64,000 nt of DNA, taken from the NCBI GenBank assembly GCA_032334055.1, contig JAUOZS010000001.1:1958501-2022500 (forward strand), written 5' to 3'. Origin of the DNA: Selenomonadales bacterium 4137-cl. Its GTDB lineage: Bacteria; Bacillota; Negativicutes; Sporomusales; UBA7701. This document shows, one piece after another, positions 44,393 to 52,045 of the stretch. The position numbers and the translations under genes were made by a program. Each line of letters begins with the position of its first letter. Within the stretch, counting starts at the first letter, position 1. The notes beneath the pieces were generated by a model. It was not told the DNA's origin. It saw only the letters and a list, made by a program, of their open reading frames with translations, and did not search any database.

Positions 44393-44518
44393 GCAAGCGG
44401 TTCAGAGGTCCCAGATGCAAGGCGCACCGGAAGAGCGTGCCGCGCCGCGTACTCGGTTGCGTACGCAAGCAAGCGCTCTGAGGAGCAACGCCGCAGATGG
44501 GGCCTATCAACCGCTTGC
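44393..44518 (+). repeat. Covarying intergenic hairpin element, copy I (best-preserved)
   Basis: Outer arms GCAAGCGGTT / AACCGCTTGC (10 bp), AGGTCCCA / TGGGGCCT, CCAGATGC / GCAGATGG, GGCG / CGCC, inner AGAGCG / CGCTCT and apex GCGTAC(8)GTACGC. It lies 4 nt from the stop codon of the PBP gene. Confidence 0.9.
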
Positions 44519-44522
44519 CCTG

Positions 44523-46658
44523 TTATGGGGCTTTTATAGTAGTATTACCTGAATTACCAATATTAGCCGGCTTCTCCTGGAAATGCACCGTCACCTTACT
44601 GCCTGAGGGAGCTTTGCCGCCGGGCGGCGGGTCCTGACGGTCGGCGACGCCGCCGCCGCCTTCCGGCCCGATGAGGAGGCCGAGTTCGGCGAGGAGGGCG
44701 GTCGCTTCGCGGAGGGTGAGGCCGGTAAGGTCGGGAATGGTGATTTCACCGTCGCCATACCGGGGGGTCCGGGTGTAGAGGAGGATGCTGGCGCCGGCGG
44801 GGACGCGGCTTGAGGGTTTGGGAACCTGGTCGGCGACCCGCTCCCCTTCTTCCTCGACCCTGGCGGCGAAGCCGGCCTGCCGGAGCTGGCTGACGGCGTC
44901 GGCGACGGGGAGGTTGATGACGGCGGGGACGGTGAGGTGGGTTTCCTGGTCGTGCTTACCGGTCGGGGCGATCTTGGGCGCGATCTGGAGGTATTGGAGG
45001 ATGTCGCGCATTACGGCGCCGAAGACGGGGGCGGCGATGAGGCCGCCGTAGTATGGCCCTACAGGTTCGTCGATAATGACGAGGAGGGCTATCCTGGGAC
45101 TGTCGGCGGGGGCGAAGCCGACAAAGGAGGCGACGTAGCGCCCCTGGGCGTAGCCCCTCTCCCCCACTTTCTGGGCGGTGCCGGTTTTACCGGCGATGCG
45201 GAAGCCTTCTATGTAAGCGTTTCTGCCTGTTCCTTCTTCAACAACTTTTTCCAAAATTCCTTTTACGGTTTGAGCGGTATTGGGGTCGAGCACTCTGGCG
45301 ACCGGGTCTGGGGCGAAGGCGCGGGTGACGCGGCCGTCTTTGTCGTGCACTTCCCTGACGATCTGGGGTCTGAGGAGCTGGCCGTCGTTGGCGATGGCGG
45401 CGGCGGCGGTGATGAGCTGGATAGGGGTGACGGCGATGCTCTGACCGATGGCCATGGTGGCGATGTTGATGGGCTTGACTTTGGCGTGGTCGACCATGAG
45501 GCCGCGGGCTTCGCCGGGAAGGTCGACGCCGGTGGGTTTGTTGAAGCCGAAGGCGGCGATGTGGCGGTAGAAGGCGTCGGCGCCGAGCCGCAGGCCGACG
45601 TTGACGAAGCCGACGTTGCAGGAGTTTTTGACGACTTCGACAAAGCTCTGGCTGCCGTGGCCGCCGTGGCGCCAGCAGTGGATGTGCCGGCCCTGGACCT
45701 CGACGGCGCCGGGGTCGAAGAAGCGGTCCTCGGGGTGGACGACTTTTTCGCCCAGGGCGGCGGCGGTGGTGATTATTTTGAAGGTCGAGCCCGGTTCGTA
45801 GGCGTTGGAGACGATGTTGTTGCGCCACAGCTTGGGGCTGAAGGAGGCGAAGGCGTTGGGGTCGTAGTCGGGTTTGTTGGCGAGGGCGAGGATTTCGCCG
45901 CTGGCGGGGTCGACGGCGATTATGCTGACCCGCTGGGCCTGGGTTTCACGCAGGACTTTTTCGAGTTCGCGTTCGACGATCTGCTGGATGACGGTGTCGA
46001 TGGTGAGATAGATGTTCTGGCCGGGAACGGGCGGGACGTAACGGTGGGTGGCCTGGGGTATCTCCCGGCCCCGGGCGTCGTATTCGATGACCACGGCGCC
46101 GGGGCGGCCGCGCAGGTAGCCGTCGAAGGTAAGTTCCACGCCGTCGAGTCCCTGGCTGTCAATCCCGGTGAAGCCGAGGACGTGGGAAGCGAGGCTGCCC
46201 TGCGGGTAGTGGCGGCGGTTTTCCTGGGTGAGACCAATGCCGGGCAGGCCAAGCCTGCGGACCGCGAGGGCGGTGTCGGGCTCGACCTTGCGTTTGACCC
46301 ACATGAAGGATTGGCGCTTTTTGAGTTTTGCGGCCAGGTTTTCCTGGTTCAATGTCAAAATAGCAGCCAATCTGGCTGCTGTTTCCTCAGGATTACGTAT
46401 TTCGGCGGGGATGGCGTATACCGACTCGCTGCTGACGCTGACAGCCAGTTCGCGGCCGTGGCGGTCGTAGATGACGCCGCGCCTCGCTTCGACGGGTATT
46501 TCCCTTACCCGTTGGTCGGTGGCGCTTTCCGCAAGCCAGGGGCTCCGGTAGGATTGTAGATAGACGAGGCGGCCGGCGAGACCGGCCATGATTAGGACGA
46601 CGAACAGAAAGAGCACCGCCGCCCGTTTGCGGATGGTGACGTGCGACGCAGATACCAC
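44523..46658 (-). CDS. spoVD: Class B penicillin-binding protein with two PASTA domains (SpoVD/FtsI type)
   Basis: 711 residues from a GTG (GAGGAAG site). An N-terminal membrane helix (about 12-32) and pedestal domain precede the transpeptidase with the SxxK in EPGSTFKI, SCN in KNSCNVGF and KTG in AGKTGTAQK. The C-terminal ~140 residues form two PASTA repeats (LTVPAVINLPVADAV, ITIPDLTGLTLREA). It cross-links septal or cortex peptidoglycan with FtsW/SpoVE. PASTA domains favour SpoVD naming, but it may be the sole FtsI. Confidence 0.93.
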   Translation of the reverse strand: MVSASHVTIRKRAAVLFLFVVLIMAGLAGRLVYLQSYRSPWLAESATDQRVREIPVEARRGVIYDRHGRELAVSVSSESVYAIPAEIRNPEETAARLAAILTLNQENLAAKLKKRQSFMWVKRKVEPDTALAVRRLGLPGIGLTQENRRHYPQGSLASHVLGFTGIDSQGLDGVELTFDGYLRGRPGAVVIEYDARGREIPQATHRYVPPVPGQNIYLTIDTVIQQIVERELEKVLRETQAQRVSIIAVDPASGEILALANKPDYDPNAFASFSPKLWRNNIVSNAYEPGSTFKIITTAAALGEKVVHPEDRFFDPGAVEVQGRHIHCWRHGGHGSQSFVEVVKNSCNVGFVNVGLRLGADAFYRHIAAFGFNKPTGVDLPGEARGLMVDHAKVKPINIATMAIGQSIAVTPIQLITAAAAIANDGQLLRPQIVREVHDKDGRVTRAFAPDPVARVLDPNTAQTVKGILEKVVEEGTGRNAYIEGFRIAGKTGTAQKVGERGYAQGRYVASFVGFAPADSPRIALLVIIDEPVGPYYGGLIAAPVFGAVMRDILQYLQIAPKIAPTGKHDQETHLTVPAVINLPVADAVSQLRQAGFAARVEEEGERVADQVPKPSSRVPAGASILLYTRTPRYGDGEITIPDLTGLTLREATALLAELGLLIGPEGGGGVADRQDPPPGGKAPSGSKVTVHFQEKPANIGNSGNTTIKAP

Positions 46659-46683
46659 GCGCTTCCTCCCCCCATCGGTGAGT

Positions 46684-47127
46684 TTAGCGCCTTTTGCTCG
46701 CCTCCGCTTTGTTTAGTCCGAGCATGCCGACCACTTTGCCGCTCTTTTCGCCGGCCACTTTGACGGCGGAGGACGGGGCGGCGGTCGCGTAGTAAGTGTT
46801 TTGCGGGGTAACCATGCCGAGTTGTTTGGTGGCGATCTGCTGGATGCGCTGCGGCGATTTAAGTTTGGCGATCTCCAGGCGAAGAAGTTCGTTCTCCCGC
46901 TCCATTGTGGCGGCCTGGGCTTTCATTTCGACAAGGTCGTAGCCGGTCCGCACCATCACGGCGCTGTGCATGGTGATGAGCATGGCGAGGGCGGCGGCCA
47001 GCAGTACGAGCTGCAAAAATTGTTTCCTGAGGCTCGGATAAGGCCGCGGTTGCGCTATGGCTACGGCGAGCGGGGCCCGTTCGGGTTCCGGCGGCTGCAC
47101 CCACTCTTGCTTGCGATTCACTAACAT
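46684..47127 (-). CDS. ftsL: Cell division protein FtsL-like
   Basis: 147 residues: a basic cytoplasmic start, one membrane helix (about 37-57) and an extracellular coiled coil (DLVEMKAQAATMERENELLRLEIAK) ending near LGMVTPQNTYY. Position between rsmH and the PBP fits FtsL. The sequence is poorly conserved, as usual for the family. A Lys/Ala-rich C-terminal tail follows. Confidence 0.85.
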   Translation of the reverse strand: MLVNRKQEWVQPPEPERAPLAVAIAQPRPYPSLRKQFLQLVLLAAALAMLITMHSAVMVRTGYDLVEMKAQAATMERENELLRLEIAKLKSPQRIQQIATKQLGMVTPQNTYYATAAPSSAVKVAGEKSGKVVGMLGLNKAEASKRR

Positions 47128-47169
47128 AGTATTTGCCCTCCCTGGAGATTAGAACATTATCTTCCCTGA

Positions 47170-48102
47170 TTATACCTTTTCCGCCACCCTGAGTTTGGCG
47201 CTGCGGGAGCGGGGATTGGCCTCCAGCTCGGCCGGCGATGGGGGGACCGGCTTGCCGAGGGCCTTGACTTTGGGGGTGTTGCCGCAGACGCAGACGGGGA
47301 AGTCCTTGGGACAGAGACAGCCTTTCGCCAGGTCCTGGATAGTCTGTTTGGCGATGCGGTCTTCGAGGGAGTGAAAGGTGATTACGCATAACCGGCCACC
47401 GGAGACGAGCCTGAGAGCGGCTGTTTCGAGGGCGGCGCGAAGGATGCCGAGTTCGTCGTTGACGGCGATGCGGATGGCCTGGAAGGTCCGTTTGGCGGGA
47501 TGGGGGCCTTCGCGGCGGGCGGCCGCGGGGATGGCCTTCTTGATTGTTTCCACGAGCTCGCCGGTGGTGGCGAGTGGGCGGCGGACCCGTTCGGCGACGA
47601 TGGTGCGGGCAATTTTTTTCGCCCAGCGTTCTTCGCCGTAGTCGAAGATTATTTTGGCGAGACGGTCTTCGTCCCAGGTGTTGACGATTTCACTGGCGGT
47701 GAGGGCGTCGCTGGGGTTCATGCGCATGTCGAGCGGGCCGTCGTGCATGTAGGAAAAGCCGCGTTCGGCGACGTCGAGCTGATGGGAGGAGACGCCGAGG
47801 TCGAAGAGGATGCCGGTGGCGGCCGGTACGCCGAGGTCGTCGAGGATGGCGCCAAGGCCGGAAAAATTGCCGTGGACGGCGGTAACCCGGCAGGAAGCAT
47901 TCCGCAGCCGGGCCTGGGCGGCCTGGAGAGCCGCCGGGTCTTGGTCGATGCCGATGAACCAGGCCTCGGGACTGAGGCGCCCGGTGACGGCCGCGGCATG
48001 CCCGCCGCCCCCCAGGGTGCAGTCCACGTAGATGCCGGCCGGGTCGGTGACCAGTGCGGCGACCGTTTCTGCGAGAAGTACGCTTGTGTGTTGAAAGTCC
48101 AT
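47170..48102 (-). CDS. rsmH: 16S rRNA (cytosine1402-N4)-methyltransferase
   Basis: 310 residues with HTSVLLAETV at the N-terminus, SAM motif VDCTLGGGGHA, LFDLGVSSHQLD and the C-terminal ITFHSLEDRIAKQ. It methylates C1402 in the ribosomal P-site. It follows mraZ by 12 nt, the canonical dcw start. Confidence 0.96.
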   Translation of the reverse strand: MDFQHTSVLLAETVAALVTDPAGIYVDCTLGGGGHAAAVTGRLSPEAWFIGIDQDPAALQAAQARLRNASCRVTAVHGNFSGLGAILDDLGVPAATGILFDLGVSSHQLDVAERGFSYMHDGPLDMRMNPSDALTASEIVNTWDEDRLAKIIFDYGEERWAKKIARTIVAERVRRPLATTGELVETIKKAIPAAARREGPHPAKRTFQAIRIAVNDELGILRAALETAALRLVSGGRLCVITFHSLEDRIAKQTIQDLAKGCLCPKDFPVCVCGNTPKVKALGKPVPPSPAELEANPRSRSAKLRVAEKV

Positions 48103-48114
48103 GTATGCCTCCGG

Positions 48115-48546
48115 CTAGATGCCGAGGTCCACCAGGTTTTCGGCGATGGTGGCGACTTCGGGGCCGATTTTGGCGTTGTATTCGTCCCAAGCCTCTTTGC
48201 CCCAGATTTCGATGCGGGTCGACACGCCGATGACGACGACGTCTTTGTCGAGTTTGGCGTGCTCCCTGAGGTTGGCGGGCAAGAGCACCCTGCCCTGCTT
48301 GTCGGCTTCGAGCTCGGCGGCTCCGGCGAAGAAGAAGCGGACGAAGGCGCGGGCCTCGGGTTTGGCGAGCGGCAGTTGCTTGAGCTTGTTCTCTAGGATG
48401 GCCCACTCTTCGGGGCTGTATACGAACAGGCAGTTGTCAAGGCCTTTGGTGGCAATGAACTTTTCGCCAAGGTCCTCGCGGAACTTGGCCGGGAAAATGA
48501 GGCGCCCTTTGTTGTCGATGGTATGGAGGTATTCCCCCATGAACAT
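48115..48546 (-). CDS. mraZ: Transcriptional regulator MraZ
   Basis: 143 residues, two AbrB-like SpoVT/MraZ repeats ([20 protein letters not shown] and [20 protein letters not shown]). MraZ represses its own dcw promoter by binding tandem GTGG repeats, which are present just upstream. First gene of the 13-gene minus-strand cell-wall cluster. Confidence 0.96.
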   Translation of the reverse strand: MFMGEYLHTIDNKGRLIFPAKFREDLGEKFIATKGLDNCLFVYSPEEWAILENKLKQLPLAKPEARAFVRFFFAGAAELEADKQGRVLLPANLREHAKLDKDVVVIGVSTRIEIWGKEAWDEYNAKIGPEVATIAENLVDLGI

Positions 48547-48577
48547 GGCCTCATCACCACCTCGGTGGATTTTTCAA

Positions 48578-48601
48578 CCACTTTACACCACAATCCACCA
48601 C
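48578..48601 (-). promoter_or_regulatory. MraZ operator (three GTGGT boxes at 10-bp spacing)
   Basis: On the minus strand three GTGGT boxes start at 48601, 48591 and 48581, exactly 10 nt apart, about 35-55 nt before the mraZ ATG. This is the tandem-repeat arrangement recognised by the MraZ ring. Confidence 0.85.
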
Positions 48602-48628
48602 TTTTATTGTTTTTTTCTCGACAAACTG

Positions 48629-48660
48629 AAAAAATCCTTTATATTTTTGAAGGATTTTTT
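48629..48660. terminator. Bidirectional terminator upstream of mraZ
   Basis: AAAAAATCCTT / AAGGATTTTTT stem with a 10-nt AT-rich loop. It separates the dcw cluster from the deacetylase region. The remaining ~220 bp up to 48880 are AT-rich and show no gene. Confidence 0.7.
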
Positions 48661-48879
48661 TGCTTTTATTATTTGTTTGGGGCGTTTTACTTTAACAAAT
48701 AAGCGCCAGACACAAGATGTTGTGGCGGCGCAACACACGACCCCTATATATGCGAGCTGACAGCTGACATATGGGCAAAAATAATTTTTAAATTTTTCTT
48801 AAAGCAGGCCCCAAAACCTGATAAGTAATGGCTTTGAGGGCGGTTTCCCCCGGTTGAATAATAGCCGGGGCAATTTAAA

Positions 48880-48905
48880 AAACCGCTGCCGAGTGGCAGC
48901 GGTTT
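48880..48905 (-). terminator. Terminator of the polysaccharide deacetylase gene
   Basis: AAACCGCTGCC / GGCAGCGGTTT with a 4-nt loop, followed on the minus strand by TTTAAATTG. The stem starts on the stop codon itself. Confidence 0.85.
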
Positions 48906-49726
48906 CAGTATCGTGTGCCGAGACGCTCCAGCAGGGGCGCGGCGGTGATCCGGTAGTAGAAGCTGCGGAAGGATTTGCCGCTGTGGTAGAGGGGGATGCG
49001 TTCCAAAGCGTAGGGGTCGCTGTCCAGGCCGACCTGGCCGTAACGGATGGTGAAGGCGGCCCGGTAGCCGGCCTTGCGGACGGCTTCTTCGACCTTGAGG
49101 CTGTAAGCGCCGGTGGGATAGGCGATGTAGCGTGGCCTGACGCCGAGCTGGCGCTCGATTTCGGCGGCCGATTCGGTAAGTTCGGCGTTAAGTTCGTCGG
49201 CGCGAAGTTTGGTGAGGGGCTTGTGGTTGACGGTGTGGGAGCCGAAGACGAAGCCGTTTTTGTGCATTTCGCGCACCTGGTCCCAGGTAAGGTAACGGTT
49301 GTCGTGGCCGACGAGGCCGGTGACGATGAAGATGGTGGCGGTAAAGCCGTATTTCCTGAGGATGGGGTAGGCGTTGACATAGTTGTCGCCGTAGCCGTCG
49401 TCGAAGGTGATAAGGACAGGTTTGCCGGGCAGGGCGCGGCCGTATTTGAGGTAGGCCATGAGTTGGTCGGGGGTGATGGAGTGGTAGCCGTTTTCGGCCA
49501 GGTAGCTGATCTGGTGTTCGAATTCGGCGGGCGTGAGCGAGAGGCTGTGTTCGAAGTTGTCGACTTTATGGTAGTTGAGGATGGGGACGTCGGTGAGGTC
49601 GGCCGGCAGGTAACGGCGGCCGGCGACGGCCCTGGAGCCGGTGACGGCGGAGGCGAGGAGAACGAGGAGCAACAGGGCGGCCAGGCACGCGGGAATTATG
49701 CTTTTTTTGAAGTAGCCGGTGTACAT
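48905..49726 (-). CDS. Membrane-anchored polysaccharide deacetylase (NodB domain)
   Basis: 273 residues from the ATG at 49726 (GGGGAGAGG site). N-terminal membrane anchor (about 9-28), then an NodB fold with metal motif ITFDDGYGDN, SHTVNHKPL (H-x3-H) and the catalytic-His-side region ALERIPLYHSG. It probably removes acetyl groups from extracellular polysaccharide or peptidoglycan. Upstream is repeat copy J. The substrate cannot be read from sequence. Confidence 0.9.
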   Translation of the reverse strand: MYTGYFKKSIIPACLAALLLLVLLASAVTGSRAVAGRRYLPADLTDVPILNYHKVDNFEHSLSLTPAEFEHQISYLAENGYHSITPDQLMAYLKYGRALPGKPVLITFDDGYGDNYVNAYPILRKYGFTATIFIVTGLVGHDNRYLTWDQVREMHKNGFVFGSHTVNHKPLTKLRADELNAELTESAAEIERQLGVRPRYIAYPTGAYSLKVEEAVRKAGYRAAFTIRYGQVGLDSDPYALERIPLYHSGKSFRSFYYRITAAPLLERLGTRY

Positions 49727-49765
49727 GCCTCTCCCCTCCCCCCAAGTTTCATCTCGAAAACAAGG

Positions 49766-49884
49766 GAATTCGTTAAAAAATCCATCTACGGCGTTGCTCC
49801 TGCGGGCGCTTGCTAGCGTACGCCCGAGTACGCGTCGCTGCACGTCCTCGGTGCGCCTTGTATCTGGAGCTTTTTAACGAATTC
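49766..49884 (-). repeat. Covarying intergenic hairpin element, copy J (opposite orientation, AT-rich arms)
   Basis: The minus strand reads GAATTCGTTAAAAAG...CTCCAGATACAAGGCGCACC...GGAGCAACGCCGTAGATGGA...TTTTTTAACGAATTC in segments. Outer arms are AT-rich and completely unlike other copies, but still pair; AC/GT replaces GC/GC in the internal-loop stem. It is 13 nt from the ybaK stop codon and is the only copy inverted relative to its upstream gene. Confidence 0.9.
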
Positions 49885-49897
49885 GTATAAACCAATG

Positions 49898-50356
49898 TTA
49901 TTTACAGACGTCTATTACGGAAGCCCCCGTTATTTCCTTTAATCGGTCCGGGCTGACGGGCAGGGCGGAATTGGCCGTCCCGGCGGCGGCGTAGACGATG
50001 TCGAAGTCCCACAGGCTGCGGTCGAGGTAGAGGGGCACGCCGGGGAGGATGCCGACGGGGGATACGCCGCCCGGCGGGAAGCCGGTTTCGTTCAGGACGG
50101 TTTCGGCGTCGGCGAATTTGACTTTCCTGGCGCCTAGTTCACGGCCGAGGGCTTTGACGTCGGTTTTCTTGTCGCCGCAGGTGGTGAGCAGCACCGGCCG
50201 GCCATCGGCGAGGAAGCAGAGCGTTTTGGCGATCTGGGCGGGGGTTACGCCGAGGGCCTGGGCGGCGAGCTCGGAGGTGTGGGTGCTGCTGTCGAAGAGG
50301 ATGATTTCGAGGTCGGGGAACTGGCTGAGGAATTGTTTGACGCGTTCGAGGGGCAA
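49898..50356 (-). CDS. ybaK: YbaK/EbsC-family aminoacyl-tRNA deacylase
   Basis: 152 residues with the YbaK/ProX fold: SSTHTSELAAQALGV, AKTLCFLADGRPVLL (catalytic Lys region), GFPPGGVSPVGI and DIVYAAAGTANSALPVSPDRL. It probably hydrolyses mischarged tRNA (Cys-tRNAPro or related). TTG start with AAGGAGG upstream. Cotranscribed downstream of the Lgt-like gene. Confidence 0.9.
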   Translation of the reverse strand: MPLERVKQFLSQFPDLEIILFDSSTHTSELAAQALGVTPAQIAKTLCFLADGRPVLLTTCGDKKTDVKALGRELGARKVKFADAETVLNETGFPPGGVSPVGILPGVPLYLDRSLWDFDIVYAAAGTANSALPVSPDRLKEITGASVIDVCK

Positions 50357-50369
50357 GACGGGTACCTCC

Positions 50370-51143
50370 TTATTGTTCCTCCGCCCGGGGACGGCGGCCG
50401 CCTAGGAGCAGGCCGAGGGCGGCGACGGCGGCCAGGACGCTGAAGATTTGGGCGAGGCCGATGCCGAGAATGGTTTCGCCGTCGAGGCGCAGGCCGGCGA
50501 AGTAGTAGTGCCCGGCCGAGTAGAGGATGATGTATGTGAGGAAGATGGCGCCCGGCCGGAAGCGACGCAGGACCCGGCCGGCGGCGAGGAGCGCGAGCAG
50601 GAGGAATAGGTTCCAGCCTGATTCGTACATGAATACGGGGTGGAAGAAGTCGAATTGTTCGTAGCCGGCCGGTCGGAGGGCGTAGTCGATGTAGACGCCC
50701 CAGGCGAGGTCGGTGGGGGGACCGAAGGCTTCCTGGTTGAAGAAGTTGGCCCATTGGCCGACGGCTTGGCCGCAGGCGAGGGCGGGGGCGGCGAGGTCGG
50801 CCCACTCCCAGAAGGGGATGCGCCGCCGCCGGGCGTAGATGTAGAGGACGAGGATGAAGGCCAGCAGGGCGCCGTGGATGGCCAGCCCGCCCTGCCAAAG
50901 ACAGAGGCTGTCGAGCGGCCGGTCGCGGTAGAGGCTCCAGTTGGCGGCGACGTAGTAGACGCGGGCGCCGATGACGCCTGCGGGCACGCTCCAGAAGAGG
51001 AGGTCGACGACGGGCTCGACCGGCCGGGACTGGCGAGCGGCCTGCCAAAGGAAAACGAGGAAGGCGGCCGTAACGGCGACGGCGATTATCAGCCCATACC
51101 AGTAGAATTGCAGCGGTCCCAGGGTGAACGCTATTTTGCCCAT
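50370..51143 (-). CDS. lgt: Prolipoprotein diacylglyceryl transferase-like protein (divergent Lgt)
   Basis: 257 residues and seven membrane segments. The HGGL-type motif appears as GGLAIHGAL (catalytic His present), and the Lgt signature as GQWANFFNQEAFG, where the family's invariant Arg and Gly (GRxGNF) are replaced by Gln and Ala. The C-terminal ...R-x-SQ arginine also appears replaced (GIGLAQ). The N and E of NxxNxE remain. It may be a paralogue with altered activity; another canonical lgt would be expected elsewhere. It starts at ATG 51143. Confidence 0.8.
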   Translation of the reverse strand: MGKIAFTLGPLQFYWYGLIIAVAVTAAFLVFLWQAARQSRPVEPVVDLLFWSVPAGVIGARVYYVAANWSLYRDRPLDSLCLWQGGLAIHGALLAFILVLYIYARRRRIPFWEWADLAAPALACGQAVGQWANFFNQEAFGPPTDLAWGVYIDYALRPAGYEQFDFFHPVFMYESGWNLFLLLALLAAGRVLRRFRPGAIFLTYIILYSAGHYYFAGLRLDGETILGIGLAQIFSVLAAVAALGLLLGGRRPRAEEQ

Positions 51144-51759
51144 TGTTCAAAGTCACCTTTTTCGCTCGGCCGGATTCGTCCCTGGAGGGTCCGATTTTCC
51201 GATAGTGTAATTTTAACTCCTGGGCAAAAAAATTACTAGCTTTTTGACGTATAATTGTGTCGGACTGAGCCATAATAACAGCGAGGGTTCGTAATGGTCG
51301 AGCCAAGATCGGTATCGGATCCTGCGCCGGGTTCGGTATCGGTCGGCCAAAGATTGGTGTCAGGTCTGTCGGGCTTGGCATCAGTCGGCGGGCAGATCGC
51401 TGTGTGTCTTGTAAGGCTGTACGGTAGCCCAACTGTTGCCGTGTGGTCAAAAGGGATGTGCAGCGGTCGAGCTAAGACTGCCAGGGGTTCCGTAGATCTT
51501 CCGGGAATCTTGCAGGGGTCTGCCGTTGTCGGGAGATTGCGGCAGGTTTCGTAGGTATCCCTGGCAGTCGAGCAAAGGTCGGTGTTGGTTGTGTAATGCT
51601 TGTGCGTAGCCGAAAGGTTGCGTATAGGTATGTAGTGATCAGCATCGGCTGTAGCGTAGATCATTACGGGCTCTCTTCATTTTCCCGCTATGAAACTTTC
51701 TTCCTTTTGTGGTATAATGTCCTTGCGTTGACAAACTTGTCCCGAAAGGAGGAACATCG
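51144..51759. other. 616-bp spacer with quasi-repetitive GGTCG/GGTATCGG sequence, no convincing gene
   Basis: From about 51250 to 51660 the plus strand consists of loosely repeated short blocks (CGGTATCGG twice, GGTGTCAGG, GGCATCAGTCGG, GGTGTTGG; GGTCGAGC three times). Open frames on both strands translate to Thr/Asp/Pro- or Ser/Val/Gly-rich low-complexity protein without a ribosome site. The end of the spacer (51713-51718) carries a TATAAT promoter box for the DUF1858 gene. Confidence 0.6.
51709..51718 (+). promoter_or_regulatory. Extended -10 promoter of the DUF1858 gene
   Basis: TGTGGTATAAT contains TATAAT at 51713-51718 with an upstream TG (extended -10). The -35 region is weak. It lies about 42 nt before the ATG. 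Confidence 0.6.
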
Positions 51760-51990
51760 ATGGTCATTGACAAGAGCATGAGCATCGTAGATGTGGTTCA
51801 GAAATACCCGAAAACCGTGGAGGTTTTCCGCAGCTACGGTATGGGTTGCCTGGGCTGCGCCGCCGCCCGCTTCGAGAATATCGAACAGGGCGCGACCGCG
51901 CACGGCATCGACGTTGAGGCGCTGATCGCCGACCTGAACAAGGCGACGAGCGAGGGCTGCGGCGGCGGATGCTGCAACTGCGGCAGCTGA
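51760..51990 (+). CDS. DUF1858 small redox protein with a Cys-rich tail
   Basis: 76 residues. A DUF1858 domain (hybrid-cluster-protein-associated fold) with the redox pair GMGCLGCAAA near residues 28-36, then a tail EGCGGGCCNCGS with four cysteines. AAAGGAGG site. Function unknown; the family is common in anaerobes and is proposed to carry a redox disulfide. The tail resembles that of the AhpD-like protein at 31384-31641. Confidence 0.88.
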   Translation: MVIDKSMSIVDVVQKYPKTVEVFRSYGMGCLGCAAARFENIEQGATAHGIDVEALIADLNKATSEGCGGGCCNCGS

Positions 51991-52001
51991 TAAGGCGAAC
52001 G

Positions 52002-52037
52002 AAAAAACAGGGTGATTAACCCTGTTTTTTTTTTTTT
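52002..52037 (+). terminator. Terminator of the DUF1858 gene
   Basis: AAACAGGG / CCCTGTTT stem with a TGATTAA loop and a run of 14 T. It could also serve the converging ABC-F gene. Confidence 0.92.
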
Positions 52038-52045
52038 TGCGTTTT

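Noticed and set aside
48811..48880. Cyclic-di-GMP riboswitch-like string (TAGCCGGGGCAA) upstream of mraZ
   Set aside because: Only a short fragment matches. The conserved GEMM core and receptor helices are absent, and no suitably oriented gene follows.
51236..51664. Minus-strand 142-codon Thr/Asp/Pro-rich frame
   Set aside because: No ribosome site, low-complexity composition caused by the repetitive DNA, and no recognisable domain.
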